A DNA stretch of 64,000 nt. It comes from Eubacterium sp. MSJ-21 (GTDB lineage: Bacteria > Bacillota > Clostridia > Lachnospirales > Lachnospiraceae). The notes below the pieces were generated by a model. It worked only from the letters and a program-made list of their open reading frames with translations, had not been told where the DNA came from and searched no databases. The position numbers and the translations under genes were made by a program. The stretch covers positions 62,001-126,000 of the forward strand of contig NZ_JAHLPZ010000003.1 in assembly GCF_018918185.1 (NCBI RefSeq), read 5' to 3'. Shown piece after piece: positions 1 to 8,839 of this stretch (position 1 is the stretch's first letter; each line of letters opens with the position of its first letter).

Positions 1-266
1 TCTGGATTGATACGACGGGCATAATCATCATATAGAGCCTCTAATGAAGCAAGCATTTGCTGCTCCGGTGTGTCTGGAACAGCAACGTCGAATTCCTCCT
101 CCGTCTGATCGGCAAGGTGCACTGCCTCCTCATAGGCTTTCCGAAGCTCCATAAACCCTTCCGGATCATCTTCCGGATTGACAGAAGAAAGACGCATTCG
201 ATAGGCTTTCTTCAATGCGTCTTTATCCTTCGTCTGTTCAATTTTCAGAACATCCCATATATTCAT
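1..266 (-). CDS. J-domain-like protein, N-terminal part (runs off window)
   Basis: The reading frame starts at ATG 266-264 and runs off the left edge after about 88 codons. The first 45 residues look like a J domain: [21 protein letters not shown] is the helix I-II pattern, followed by [17 protein letters not shown] and the helix III pattern [10 protein letters not shown]. The HPD tripeptide that stimulates Hsp70 is not present; the loop reads NPED. The start overlaps the icd stop as ATGA, so the two are translationally coupled. The rest of the protein lies outside the window, so its role cannot be given. It may be a specialised co-chaperone or a J-like fold without DnaK activation. Confidence 0.8.
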   Translation of the reverse strand, partial: MNIWDVLKIEQTKDKDALKKAYRMRLSSVNPEDDPEGFMELRKAYEEAVHLADQTEEEFDVAVPDTPEQQMLASLEALYDDYARRINP

Positions 267-1477
267 TCAGCTAACATTCCCTCAAGTGTTTCGCGGATTG
301 CTTTGATAAAGTTCTCGCTGTTTAATACAGTGACATCCTTCATCGTTGTAATAAGTGCAAGATCCTTTGTCATCTTGCCGTCTTCAATCGTCTTGATCGT
401 TGCCTGTTCAAGCTTATCTGCAAATTCCATCAGCTCCGGAGTATTGTCAAGCTCGCCACGCTTTCTCAAAGCACCGGTCCATGCGAAGATTGTCGCAACA
501 GAGTTTGTCGATGTCTCCTCGCCCTTTAAGTGCTTGTAGTAATGTCTCTGGACCGTTCCGTGTGCTGCCTCATACTCGTATTTTCCATCCGGTGATACAA
601 GTACGGATGTCATCATGGCAAGAGAACCGAATGCAGACGAGATCATATCACTCATGACATCGCCATCATAGTTCTTGCAAGCCCAGATAAATCCACCCTC
701 AGACTTCATAACACGGGCAACTGCATCATCGATCAGAGTATAGAAATACTCGATGCCGGCAGCGTCAAACTTCTCTTTGTATTCGTTATCGAAGATCTCC
801 TGGAAGATGTCCTTGAATGTATGGTCGTATTTCTTGGAGATTGTATCCTTTGTTGCAAACCACAGTGTCTGCTTTGTATCAAGCGCATAGTTGAAACAGC
901 TTCTTGCAAAGCTTTCAATAGACTTGTCGATGTTATGCTGTCCCTGAATCACACCCGGACCATCAAACTTGTGGATTGTCTCCTTGATTACCTGTCCGTC
1001 CTCGCCTGTAAATACAAGCTCTGCTGTACCGGCGCCCGGTACATCGATCTCTACGCTCTTATACACATCGCCATAAGCATGTCTTGCGATTGTAATAGGC
1101 TTCTTCCAGTTCTTTACACATGGCTCAATTCCCTTGACAACGATTGGTGCACGGAATACGGTTCCGTCTAAGATTGCACGGATCGTTCCGTTTGGACTCT
1201 TCCACATTTCCTTCAGGTTGTACTCTGTCATACGTGCAGCGTTTGGTGTGATTGTTGCACACTTGACTGCAACACCGTACTTCTGTGTTGCGTATGCAGA
1301 ATCAAAAGTAACCTTATCGTTTGTCTCGTTTCTGTACTCCAGACCAAGGTCGTAATACTCGGACTTTAAGTCGATAAATGGGTAGATTAATTCATCCTTG
1401 ATAATCTTCCAAAGGATTCGTGTCATCTCGTCTCCGTCCATCTCTACCAGTGGAGTCTTCATCTGAATTTTTGCCAT
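263..1477 (-). CDS. icd: NADP-dependent isocitrate dehydrogenase
   Basis: Oxidises isocitrate to 2-oxoglutarate, making NADPH and the carbon skeleton for glutamate (EC 1.1.1.42). The 404-residue protein follows the eukaryotic/IDH1-like type rather than the E. coli type: it begins [20 protein letters not shown], carries the substrate-binding [16 protein letters not shown] segment near residue 95, and has a C-terminal [19 protein letters not shown] block. The start at 1477 is chosen because an AGGAGG site lies 7-10 bases upstream; a longer in-frame extension to 1543 has no ribosome site and no homology. The downstream J-domain gene overlaps its stop by 4 bp. The upstream gap contains an imperfect palindrome. 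Confidence 0.95.
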   Translation of the reverse strand: MAKIQMKTPLVEMDGDEMTRILWKIIKDELIYPFIDLKSEYYDLGLEYRNETNDKVTFDSAYATQKYGVAVKCATITPNAARMTEYNLKEMWKSPNGTIRAILDGTVFRAPIVVKGIEPCVKNWKKPITIARHAYGDVYKSVEIDVPGAGTAELVFTGEDGQVIKETIHKFDGPGVIQGQHNIDKSIESFARSCFNYALDTKQTLWFATKDTISKKYDHTFKDIFQEIFDNEYKEKFDAAGIEYFYTLIDDAVARVMKSEGGFIWACKNYDGDVMSDMISSAFGSLAMMTSVLVSPDGKYEYEAAHGTVQRHYYKHLKGEETSTNSVATIFAWTGALRKRGELDNTPELMEFADKLEQATIKTIEDGKMTKDLALITTMKDVTVLNSENFIKAIRETLEGMLAE

Positions 1478-1540
1478 TGTAATTATCCTCCTGATTTTAA
1501 GTGTTGTATGACGCTGATTGTAACAATATACACAGTCTGG

Positions 1541-1708
1541 CATTGATACTGTTGCGTAATTCTATGCAGACGCGCTTTCGCTCACTTCCACACGCAGTGG
1601 TACTAAATTCGCAAGATAAAATAATTCATTGTTGAAAATATAGAACTTGCTCATTAAGTACCAGCGTGTTCCAATGGTCTGCATATGAATTAGCAAACAG
1701 TATCAATG
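1541..1708. repeat. Imperfect palindromic element C, 168 bp
   Basis: The terminal 13-mers CATTGATACTGTT (1541-1553) and AACAGTATCAATG (1696-1708) are exact inverted repeats. Further inward pairs follow: GTCTGCAT-type blocks near 1570 and 1678, and ACGC..GTGGTACT against AGTACCAGCGT near 1597 and 1657. The whole gap could form one long hairpin. No open frame or T-run is present, so it is not a simple terminator. It resembles a MITE-like or structured repeat, and is not the same family as the elements at 3.4 and 11.6 kb. Confidence 0.6.
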
Positions 1709-1885
1709 TCATTTCATTTGTTGAGTCACAATCAGCTATTTACAATATTCTTTCAATATATACGATTGTTATTGTAACATATTGACAGTTATTTGAAAAT
1801 ATCAAATAATCGTTGGATTGTTTTATTTTATTGTTTATTCGTGTACAATATCTGTGTTAATTACCTCAAAAATTTGACTTTGGGG

Positions 1886-2446
1886 TTATTGTTTGAAGGT
1901 TGTTTCGTAGTCGAGGAAGTCGACGAGGAAGTGTTTTTCCTTCAGAGCTTCTTCGATTTCGTCGAGGATATCTTCGCTTTCGGCTTCAATCGTGTGAAAA
2001 TGATAGCCGGAGGTTGTGTTCGATAAAAGGGATGATTTGCTCTGTTTCAGATCCTCCACGAATTTACGGATGTCGCGACGGCTCTTGATATTTAACGGTG
2101 CTGTGACTTTACCGTAGGTCCGGTGATTGACCATGACATCTAAGACGATTCCGCCTAAGTCAACGATCGTACTTAATTCCTCTTCTGCCTTCTCATCTGT
2201 GTGACAGACCTTTACAATCCGCTGGCAATTCTGACTGTCTGCAGCTTTCTCGTACACATAACCACGCGGGGTTGATACGATTGAATGCCCTTTTGAACGG
2301 AGCAATGCGATATCCTGTACGACAACCTGACGGCTGACATGATAGATGTCTCCGATTTTTCCACCCGATAACGGTTCATCAGAACGCAGCAACAACGCAA
2401 GCAGCTTCTCTCTGCGTTCATCTCCGGATAAAATTGTCTGCTCCAT
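1886..2446 (-). CDS. niaR: NiaR family transcriptional repressor of NAD synthesis
   Basis: A 186-residue niacin-responsive repressor. The N-terminal winged helix (about residues 8-65, with RREKLLALLLRSDEPLSGGK and HVSRQVVVQDIALL) binds DNA. The C-terminal 3H domain (about 75-180) holds the histidines that bind metal and nicotinate in this family; VNHRTYG and GYHFHTI are visible. The start at 2446 has an AAGGAGG site; an upstream extension to 2485 overlaps nadC and lacks one. It follows nadC by 41 bp and probably shares its transcript, the usual arrangement for autoregulated nad operons in Firmicutes. The -35/-10 and operator are expected upstream of nadB or nadC. Confidence 0.92.
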   Translation of the reverse strand: MEQTILSGDERREKLLALLLRSDEPLSGGKIGDIYHVSRQVVVQDIALLRSKGHSIVSTPRGYVYEKAADSQNCQRIVKVCHTDEKAEEELSTIVDLGGIVLDVMVNHRTYGKVTAPLNIKSRRDIRKFVEDLKQSKSSLLSNTTSGYHFHTIEAESEDILDEIEEALKEKHFLVDFLDYETTFKQ

Positions 2447-2487
2447 CTGCGTTTCCTCCTTGATTGAAATAGATTGTTGCAGCATAA

Positions 2488-3360
2488 TTAGTCAATTGGA
2501 TGCAGATGCTTCAAGCTGATATCTAAGATTGGAGCGGAATGTGTCAGCGCCCCACTCGATACATAATCGACACCAAGCTTTGTGATCGTCTCGATATTTT
2601 CTTTTGTGATATTTCCGGAGCACTCCGTTTTGGCACGTCCATCGATAATCTTGATTGCTTCCGCCATCAGTTCCGGGGACATATTATCTAACATGATGAT
2701 GTCTGCACCTGCTTCCACGGCTTCTCTGACCATATCCAGATTCTCGGTTTCTACTTCAATCTTGCAGACAAACGATGCATATTCTCTTGCCATCTGAATT
2801 GCCTTTGCCACACCACCTGCGGCGTCGATATGATTATCTTTGAGCATCACGGCATCAGATAGATTGTATCTATGATTATTTCCGCCACCGGCACGAACCG
2901 CATACTTCTCGAAGATACGCATGCAAGGTGTTGTCTTTCTTGTGTCAAGCAGTTTGGTATTTGTTCCCTTTAAAAGTGCTGCAACATTGTTCGTATAGGT
3001 TGCGATACCGCTCATACGCTGCAGGTAATTCAGAGCCGTACGCTCACCGGATAGCAGCACACGGATATCGCCGACAACCGTTGCCAGAACCTGACCGTTT
3101 GTCACAGCATCGCCATCCTTGATCTGCTTTCCATCTTTTTCGGCGAAGATTACTTCTGTATTCGGATCCAACATTGTGAATACACGCTTAAACACCTGCA
3201 ATCCGGCGATGATTCCGTCCTGCTTCGCAAGCAATGTAACTTCGCCCTTCTTATACTCCGGCATCACAGCGTTCGTACTGATATCTTCACTGTTGATATC
3301 CTCCTCCAGTGCCATCTTAATATATTTGTCCGCAACTAACTGCATTGTAATCTCATTCAT
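2488..3360 (-). CDS. nadC: Nicotinate-nucleotide pyrophosphorylase (quinolinate phosphoribosyltransferase)
   Basis: Converts quinolinate and PRPP to nicotinate mononucleotide, CO2 and PPi, the third step of de novo NAD synthesis. The 290-residue protein has family landmarks: ALEEDINSEDIST near the N terminus, the GERTALNYLQRMSGIAT block, the DTRKTTPCMR phosphate-binding loop, GGGNNHRYNLSDAVMLKDNH, and EVEVE-like KIEVETENL followed by ADIIMLDN. Start 3360 has AAGGAGA eight bases upstream; the frame stays open to 3462 but this extension runs into a repeat element. It lies between nadB and niaR, separated from nadB by the 250-bp palindrome. Confidence 0.95.
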   Translation of the reverse strand: MNEITMQLVADKYIKMALEEDINSEDISTNAVMPEYKKGEVTLLAKQDGIIAGLQVFKRVFTMLDPNTEVIFAEKDGKQIKDGDAVTNGQVLATVVGDIRVLLSGERTALNYLQRMSGIATYTNNVAALLKGTNTKLLDTRKTTPCMRIFEKYAVRAGGGNNHRYNLSDAVMLKDNHIDAAGGVAKAIQMAREYASFVCKIEVETENLDMVREAVEAGADIIMLDNMSPELMAEAIKIIDGRAKTECSGNITKENIETITKLGVDYVSSGALTHSAPILDISLKHLHPID

Positions 3361-3387
3361 GTGTCTAATCTCCTTTTTCGTTAAATA

Positions 3388-3408
3388 TACATGATCATTG
3401 TACATGAT
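3388..3408 (-). promoter_or_regulatory. Candidate NiaR operator region upstream of nadC
   Basis: TACATGAT occurs twice (3388-3395 and 3401-3408), and the second copy extends to TGTACATGATA, similar to TGTACATAATA upstream of nadB. Its position 30-50 bp before nadC, next to a niaR gene, suggests an operator. The exact NiaR consensus for this clade cannot be verified from the sequence. Confidence 0.3.
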
Positions 3409-3419
3409 AATTTCATTTT

Positions 3420-3668
3420 GTAGATACATATATTTTATTTTTGAATATGTTTCCATATACAATATGTTTGGAACTTAGAAATTCTTGATGTTCTGTACTA
3501 TATCAGCAATGATTGAACACGATGTTCAATCAAGCCGCCACTGAGCCACGGATGGCGAATTGGCGGCGGTTGCGTCCGAATTCATAATCTATATCAGAAC
3601 ATCTTAGAATTTCTTAGTTTCAATACATCGTATATGGAACAATTCAAAATAAAATATATGTACTACCA
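3420..3668 (+). repeat. Dispersed palindromic element, copy A (249 bp)
   Basis: The two arms of about 70 bp are inverted repeats of each other; for example CCATATACAATATGTTTGGA (3452-3471) matches the reverse complement of 3621-3639, and AGAAATTCTTGATGTTCTG pairs with CAGAACATCTTAGAATTTCT. The centre contains TTGAACACGATGTTCAA, itself a perfect small palindrome, followed by a GCCGCCACTGAGCCA...TGGCGGCGG hairpin. The central 60 bp reappear almost unchanged, inverted, at 11.7 kb. There is no coding frame. It fills the nadB-nadC gap. Confidence 0.8.
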
Positions 3669-3701
3669 ATATCCAAAATCATGTACAACGATCTATAAAC
3701 T

Positions 3702-4877
3702 TTACACAAGCTCGCCAGTGATGTGCTTTGCGGCACGCTTCGCGAACACTAAACTTTCAAGCAAACTGTTGCTGGCTAAGCGGTTCTTCCCGTGCACCCC
3801 GTTGCAGCTTGTCTCGCCGACGGCATACAGATGCGGCATCGTTGTGTGCGAAAACTTATCTACATGGATGCCTCCCATGAAATAATGCTGTGCCGGAACG
3901 ATCGGAATCGGCATCATCAGAATGTCGAAGCCATACTTCATGCAATGCTCGTAGATATGTGGGAAATGGTTCAGGATTGTCTCACGGGGAACGTTCTCGA
4001 AGGATAAGAATTCGTACTTCACGCCCTCCTTTTCCATCTCTGCCTGAATCGCTTTCGTCACAACATCTCGCGGCTGCAATTCATCGACGAAACGCTCTTT
4101 CTTGTGATTCAAGATAATTGCACCCTCACCTCTTGCCGACTCTGAAATCAGGAAACTTCTGCCCGGATTCTCTGTGTAAAAGCAGGTTGGATGAATCTGT
4201 ACATAGTCCATATGCTCTAATTCTACGCCGTGTTTTCGCGCAATCTCACAGCCATCGCCGGTCAGAATCGGATAGTTCGTGGAATGTTTGTATTGTCCGC
4301 CGATTCCACCTGTTGCAAATACTGTGTTTTCTGCATAGATCTCTAATTCTTCACCATCCGCACATTTTGCAAGTATACCCACACAGGCATGATTGATATC
4401 TTCTATAATATCGGTCATGGTTGTATGTTCAAAGATGGTAACATTTTTCAACTGCTTCACAGCAGATAATAGACGGGTTGTAATCTCTTCCCCGGTTATA
4501 TCCTCGTGGAAGCAGATACGCGGCTTAGAATGTGCCCCTTCCTTTGTATAGGCAAGACTTCCATCCTCGTTTCTCTCAAATTCCACTCCATATCCGATCA
4601 GATCATTGATGACATCCCGGCTGCCACGGATCATGATGTCAACACTTTCCTTGCGGTTTTCATAATGACCGGCACGCATGGTATCCTCAAAATAAGAATC
4701 ATAGTCGTCCTCGTCCCGCAGCACGCAGATACCGCCCTGTGCCAGCATCGAATCACAGGTTTCGAGTTCTGCTTTTGAAAGCATCAAAATCTGTTTATCT
4801 TCCGGTAAATTCAATGCTGTATATAATCCACCGACGCCACAGCCGACGATCACAACATCGTAATGTAATTCTCGCAT
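3702..4877 (-). CDS. nadB: L-aspartate oxidase
   Basis: FAD enzyme that oxidises L-aspartate to iminoaspartate, the first step of quinolinate synthesis. Residues 7-20 form the dinucleotide fold (VVIVGCGVGGLYTALNL). Also seen are the SMLAQGGIC loop, ATGGIGGQY, the catalytic/substrate block EHMDYVQIHPTCFY, SESARGEGA, AQHYFMGGI and the C-terminal GETSCNGVHGKNRLASNSLL. At 391 residues it is shorter than E. coli NadB (about 540) because the C-terminal helical domain is missing. Start 4877 has an AAGGAGA site. No nadA lies on either side, which is unusual for this operon type. Confidence 0.95.
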   Translation of the reverse strand: MRELHYDVVIVGCGVGGLYTALNLPEDKQILMLSKAELETCDSMLAQGGICVLRDEDDYDSYFEDTMRAGHYENRKESVDIMIRGSRDVINDLIGYGVEFERNEDGSLAYTKEGAHSKPRICFHEDITGEEITTRLLSAVKQLKNVTIFEHTTMTDIIEDINHACVGILAKCADGEELEIYAENTVFATGGIGGQYKHSTNYPILTGDGCEIARKHGVELEHMDYVQIHPTCFYTENPGRSFLISESARGEGAIILNHKKERFVDELQPRDVVTKAIQAEMEKEGVKYEFLSFENVPRETILNHFPHIYEHCMKYGFDILMMPIPIVPAQHYFMGGIHVDKFSHTTMPHLYAVGETSCNGVHGKNRLASNSLLESLVFAKRAAKHITGELV

Positions 4878-4902
4878 CTTCCTGTCTCCTTTGAATTTAT
4901 AC

Positions 4903-4917
4903 CTGTACATAATACAG
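4903..4917 (-). promoter_or_regulatory. Inverted repeat upstream of nadB
   Basis: CTGTA-CATAA-TACAG is a perfect 5-5-5 inverted repeat 26 bp before the nadB start. It shares TGTACATRATA with the nadC upstream region. It could be a NiaR operator; on the minus strand TATTAT within it could also serve as a -10 box, so repressor and polymerase would compete. Confidence 0.35.
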
Positions 4918-5003
4918 AGACACGATGTGCTCTGCGCATCGTGCTCTGATTAGCGGTCGTCAAATGCACCACATAAATGCGTGCATTTTCCTCGTTGCCA
5001 TAA

Positions 5004-5034
5004 CAAAAACGCAGACATTCCGCCTGCGTTTTTG
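5004..5034 (-). terminator. Intrinsic terminator after phoR
   Basis: AAAACGCAG and CTGCGTTTT form a strong stem around an ACATTCCGC loop, flanked by A and T runs on both sides. It lies 50 bp past the restored phoR stop and closes the pst-pho operon. Confidence 0.8.
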
Positions 5035-5084
5035 CTCCGAATGTACATGCAGTATAGCACATGTTTTGACAGGTGACAAGACAC

Positions 5085-6739
5085 CTATATCGGAAAGATT
5101 AATTTTATTTCCGTACCGACATGTAATGCACTCTCAATCTTAATCTCCGCATTGTGCAGCTTTGCGCCATGCTTTACAATAGAAAGTCCAAGTCCCGTGC
5201 CGCCTATTTCCTTGGAATGGCTCTTATCAACCCGGTAAAAGCGTTCGAATATCCGGTCAAGCTGGTCTGCTGGAATTCCGATGCCGGAATCTTTGACACA
5301 TAACTCACAACGATGTTTTTCTTTTTGATTGTGACATCTATGGTACCATCCTCTTTGTTATATTTAATGGCATTTTCAATCAGATTGTATACCATCTCTT
5401 CTAACACAGAGTGTATGCCGGATATCATCATATGTTCACCTTGCAGATTGATTTTGATATGCCGTTCCTCTGCTACCGGCTCCAAATGATGGATTTCGAT
5501 TCTTGACAGGTCATATATATCAATCGGAGTCTTTTCTACTGCCTGCTCTCCCTCATCAAGTTGAGACAGCTTAATGATATCTTCTACCAGATGGATCAGC
5601 CGACGTGCTTCGTCATAGATCTTACCTGCAAATGTTTTGACATCCTTCTCATCAACAATTCCATTTTTAATAATCTCGGCAATGCCGGATATAGAAGTTA
5701 GCGGTGTCTTTAATTCATGCGATACATTCGCCGAGAATTCCCGTCTCAAATTCTCGCGTTCTTCCTTCTCTGTGACATCCGTGATGATAACAACTGCGCC
5801 GGCAACCTCGTTATTCCGGAATACCGGATTCGCATAGATATTGTAAAAGCGTCCCTTAACCGGGCAGATATACTCGCTGTGGATTCCCTGGATTGCCTTC
5901 TTGATACAGTCAATAAACTCTTCCGACCGGTTAATCTCTAACACATGTTTTCCATCTACCGATTCATCCACATCAAACAAGGTTGAGATACTCCGGTTGT
6001 GTGAGAGAACAATCTCTTTTTTATCCACAACAAGAAAACCTTCCTGCATGTTTTCCGTAATCAACGCAAACTCATTTTTCTGTGTCTGTAGCTGCGTCAT
6101 CGCCTTCTGAATCTGCTCGTTCTGGATGCGGATTTTACGGATAAACGGTGACAGCTCGTCATAAACTGTCGATTCGTCCGGACGATCTAGGTCAATCGCT
6201 TCTAACGGCGTTGTAATCTGTCTCGATAAGCGGTAGGCAAGAATCGCGGAGAATTCAACACCGAGCAGTAATACGAGAATAACCGGAAGCAGCACCTTCA
6301 TCAAAAGTGCCGGCACCGATTTACGGACTACAGAGACACGGACCACACTTCCGTCCGCAATACGGATGGCATGGTAGATTGTCTCCTCGGAAAGCGTCTT
6401 CGAATACCTTACACTTGTACCTGCCGAAGACGTCATTGCCTGTTTGATCTCTGTACGATTTTTGTGATTTTCCATCGTATGGGGATCGGCTTTGTTGTCA
6501 TAAAGGACCGTTCCATCCGCCGCAACCCATGTGATACGCTTTTCATTCTCATTAAGGTCGGTGAGGAAATCCAGCCCGGATAGGTTGACCCCTTTCGCAA
6601 TATAGCCTGCCGCCTGATTCAGGGAGGAAACGTATTGCTTGTTGAAATAGCTGTATAAGACACCGATGATGGATATGCCGCATAGAACAACCAAAAGCAG
6701 GATGATCAAAATTGTATTCTTGAATATCTTTTTTTTCAT
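5085..6739 (-). CDS. phoR: PhoR-type sensor histidine kinase, interrupted by a -1 frameshift
   Basis: Membrane kinase that senses phosphate status through Pst/PhoU and phosphorylates PhoB. Visible parts: TM1 (about 8-28), an extracytoplasmic domain, TM2 (about 150-175), a PAS domain (about 235-340), the H-box SANVSHELKTPLTSI, and the N-box NLIENAIKYN. At the A-rich run 5316-5326 (about residue 472) the frame breaks. The original frame stops at 5204 without G boxes, but the -1 frame continues with CELCVKDSGIGIP, ERFYRVDKSH and GGTGLGLSIVKH to a stop at 5085, giving a normal length of about 551 residues. The kinase is therefore a frameshift mutant, a phase-variable allele, a recoded gene, or a sequencing error. 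Start 6739 lies 1 bp past the phoB stop. Confidence 0.85.
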
Positions 6740-6740
6740 C

Positions 6741-7421
6741 TTAATCTCCGATCTTGTAGCCGACACCGCGGACGGTTTCAATCATATTCCCGGCTTCTTT
6801 TAATTTCATCCGGAGGCTTCGTATATGAACATCAACCGTACGGCTTTCCCCATCAAATTCATATCCCCAGATACGGTTTAACAGCTGATCACGCGTAAAC
6901 ACCTGCCCCTGGTTTTCCATAAACAGATGCAGAAGTTCAAACTCCTTCAATGTAAGATTGACACGCTCTCCATCCACTAAAACAATGTGGCGCTTTGTAT
7001 CTAAGGTAATATCTCCTGCTATAAGCTTCTCGCCATCATCTGTCGTATCTGCACGGTTTTCTGTCCGGCGAAGCAGAGCTTTGATTCTGGCAACTAACTC
7101 CATAATGCCAAACGGCTTCGGCACATAGTCATCCGCACCGCTGTCAAGCCCCAGTACTTTGTCGTATTCATTATCCTTTGCAGTTAACATAATTACCGGA
7201 ACCTCTTTGGTATCAGGATGTTCGCGCAGCTTTTTTAAGACAGACAAGCCATCCTCCTCCGGCAGCATGATATCAAGCAGAATCAGGGACGGAAGTGTTT
7301 CTTCCATCCCTGCCCAGAATTCCGATGGACGTTCAAAGCCTTTTGCTTCCAAATCCATGTGACATAATGTGTAAACTACAAATTCACGTATGCTATTGTC
7401 ATCTTCTAAAACGTAAATCAT
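6741..7421 (-). CDS. phoB: PhoB/PhoP family response regulator
   Basis: OmpR-class regulator of 226 residues. The receiver domain (about 1-115) shows MIYVLEDDNSIREF, the phosphoacceptor LILLDIMLPEEDG, MLTAKD and DDYVPKPF. The C-terminal winged helix (about 130-225) ends with TVDVHIRSLRMKLKE and VRGVGYKIG. It would bind the TTTACA-type repeats seen at 11.6, 15.05 and 15.84 kb. Start 7421 fits the family N terminus and has AGGAGA upstream inside the end of phoU; a longer frame to 7484 is only overlap with phoU. Placing the regulator pair after phoU in the same transcript gives positive autoregulation. Confidence 0.95.
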   Translation of the reverse strand: MIYVLEDDNSIREFVVYTLCHMDLEAKGFERPSEFWAGMEETLPSLILLDIMLPEEDGLSVLKKLREHPDTKEVPVIMLTAKDNEYDKVLGLDSGADDYVPKPFGIMELVARIKALLRRTENRADTTDDGEKLIAGDITLDTKRHIVLVDGERVNLTLKEFELLHLFMENQGQVFTRDQLLNRIWGYEFDGESRTVDVHIRSLRMKLKEAGNMIETVRGVGYKIGD

Positions 7422-7422
7422 T

Positions 7423-8061
7423 TTATATATGCTCTCCTGTGATTGAATAATAAACCCATTCCGCAACATTCGTTGCATGGTCACCTATTCTTTCATAATA
7501 CTTTGCAATCATGATAATGTCTATATAAAATTCACCATCTTCTGCTTTTTTGCCGATCTCTTTAATGAGACGTTTCTTTACCGAATCAAATAATGTATCG
7601 ACTTTATCATCAGCCTGGATTACAGTGATTGCCAGATCCTTGTTTTTTTTGACATATGCCTCCACAGCATTTGACAGCATATCTTTCGCAGCACCTGACA
7701 TTTCTTCAAGGTCTTTAAAATCCTTTAAGTCATAAGGAGCTGTGAAACGGATCATATCCGCAATATCGGCGCATTGGTCACCGATCCGTTCGAGATCAGA
7801 TATAAGCTTTAATGCAGCTGATATAAAACGGAAATCCGATGCGACCGGCTGCTGCTTTAACAGCAGGCTCATACAGATATGCTCGATATTGTGCTCACTT
7901 TTATCGATTTCTTCTTCGACTGCATGGGATTTCAATGTATATGTGGCATCGCCACTAAAGAGTGCCTTCGTAGTGCCTGCGATCACCTTCTCGCAAAGTG
8001 CACCCATACGGATTAGTTCGACCTTCAGATTCTCTAATTGCTTCTCGTATTCATTTCTCAT
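7423..8061 (-). CDS. phoU: Phosphate signalling protein PhoU
   Basis: A 212-residue protein of two three-helix bundles. It starts MRNEYEKQLENLKVELIRMG, the family N terminus. Both metal-contact motifs are visible: DLERIGDQCADIADM (about residue 90) and YYERIGDHATNVAEW (about residue 190). PhoU links the Pst transporter to the PhoR kinase and keeps the regulon off when phosphate is plentiful. It sits between pstB (6 bp upstream) and phoB (1 bp downstream). Confidence 0.95.
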   Translation of the reverse strand: MRNEYEKQLENLKVELIRMGALCEKVIAGTTKALFSGDATYTLKSHAVEEEIDKSEHNIEHICMSLLLKQQPVASDFRFISAALKLISDLERIGDQCADIADMIRFTAPYDLKDFKDLEEMSGAAKDMLSNAVEAYVKKNKDLAITVIQADDKVDTLFDSVKKRLIKEIGKKAEDGEFYIDIIMIAKYYERIGDHATNVAEWVYYSITGEHI

Positions 8062-8067
8062 AATTCA

Positions 8068-8817
8068 TCAACCAAACCTTCCTGTAATATAATCCTCTGT
8101 CCGCTTGTCACTTGGATTTGCGAACAGTTTCTCTGTATTGTCAAACTCCACAACTTCTCCGAGCAGGAAAAACGCTGTATTATCTGAGATACGTGCTGCC
8201 TGCTGCATATTATGTGTTACCATGATGATTGTAAATTTATCTTTCAGATCGACTGCCAGATCCTCAATCTTTGAGGTAGAAATCGGATCGAGGGCAGATG
8301 TCGGCTCATCCATCAAAAGTACATCCGGTTCTACTGCAAGTGCACGCGCAATGCACAGACGCTGCTGCTGTCCGCCAGACATACCGAGCGCGCTTTTCTT
8401 CAGACGGTCTTTGACTTCATCCCAGATAGCAGCCTGTTTTAAGGAACGTTCCACAATTTCATCTAATTCCGCTTTTTTATGGATTCCGTGTGTACGTGGT
8501 CCATATGCAATATTGTCGTAGATGCTCATCGGAAACGGATTTGGTTTCTGAAACACCATGCCGACGCGCTTGCGCAATGTATTGACATCCATTCCTTTGT
8601 ATATATTTTCACCATCGAGTGTTACCTCACCCGTAATCTTACAGCCTTCGACCAGATCATTCATTCGATTCAGACTTTTTAAAAGTGTGGATTTTCCACA
8701 GCCGGATGGACCGATGAACGCAGTGATTTTTGTTGATGGAATGTCCAAGTATATATTTTTTAACGCATGGAAATCGCTGTAGTATAAATCCATGTCCTTA
8801 ATTTTAAAATTACCCAT
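8068..8817 (-). CDS. pstB: Phosphate ABC transporter ATP-binding protein PstB
   Basis: Cytoplasmic ATPase of the Pst phosphate importer, 249 residues, the family length. Walker A is GPSGCGKST (about 35), the Q-loop is [21 protein letters not shown], the signature is [11 protein letters not shown], Walker B is [13 protein letters not shown], and the H-loop is [13 protein letters not shown]. Start 8817 has a GGAGG site; the longer frame to 8883 overlaps pstA and has no ribosome site. The ending [10 protein letters not shown] is typical. Confidence 0.97.
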   Translation of the reverse strand: MGNFKIKDMDLYYSDFHALKNIYLDIPSTKITAFIGPSGCGKSTLLKSLNRMNDLVEGCKITGEVTLDGENIYKGMDVNTLRKRVGMVFQKPNPFPMSIYDNIAYGPRTHGIHKKAELDEIVERSLKQAAIWDEVKDRLKKSALGMSGGQQQRLCIARALAVEPDVLLMDEPTSALDPISTSKIEDLAVDLKDKFTIIMVTHNMQQAARISDNTAFFLLGEVVEFDNTEKLFANPSDKRTEDYITGRFG

Positions 8818-8839
8818 TTTTTCCTCCAAATTCCAGTAC

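Noticed and set aside
1784-1812. Plus-strand promoter TTGACA with AATAAT downstream
   Set aside because: It would drive transcription against niaR, and no plus-strand gene or RNA follows; probably chance in AT-rich sequence.
5314-5327. Programmed -1 frameshift signal in phoR
   Set aside because: The run AAAAAGAAAAAC is slippery, but the canonical X-XXY-YYZ heptamer in the right frame has C or G at the first place, and no clear downstream pseudoknot was seen. A mutation or read error is simpler; kept only as a possibility in the finding.
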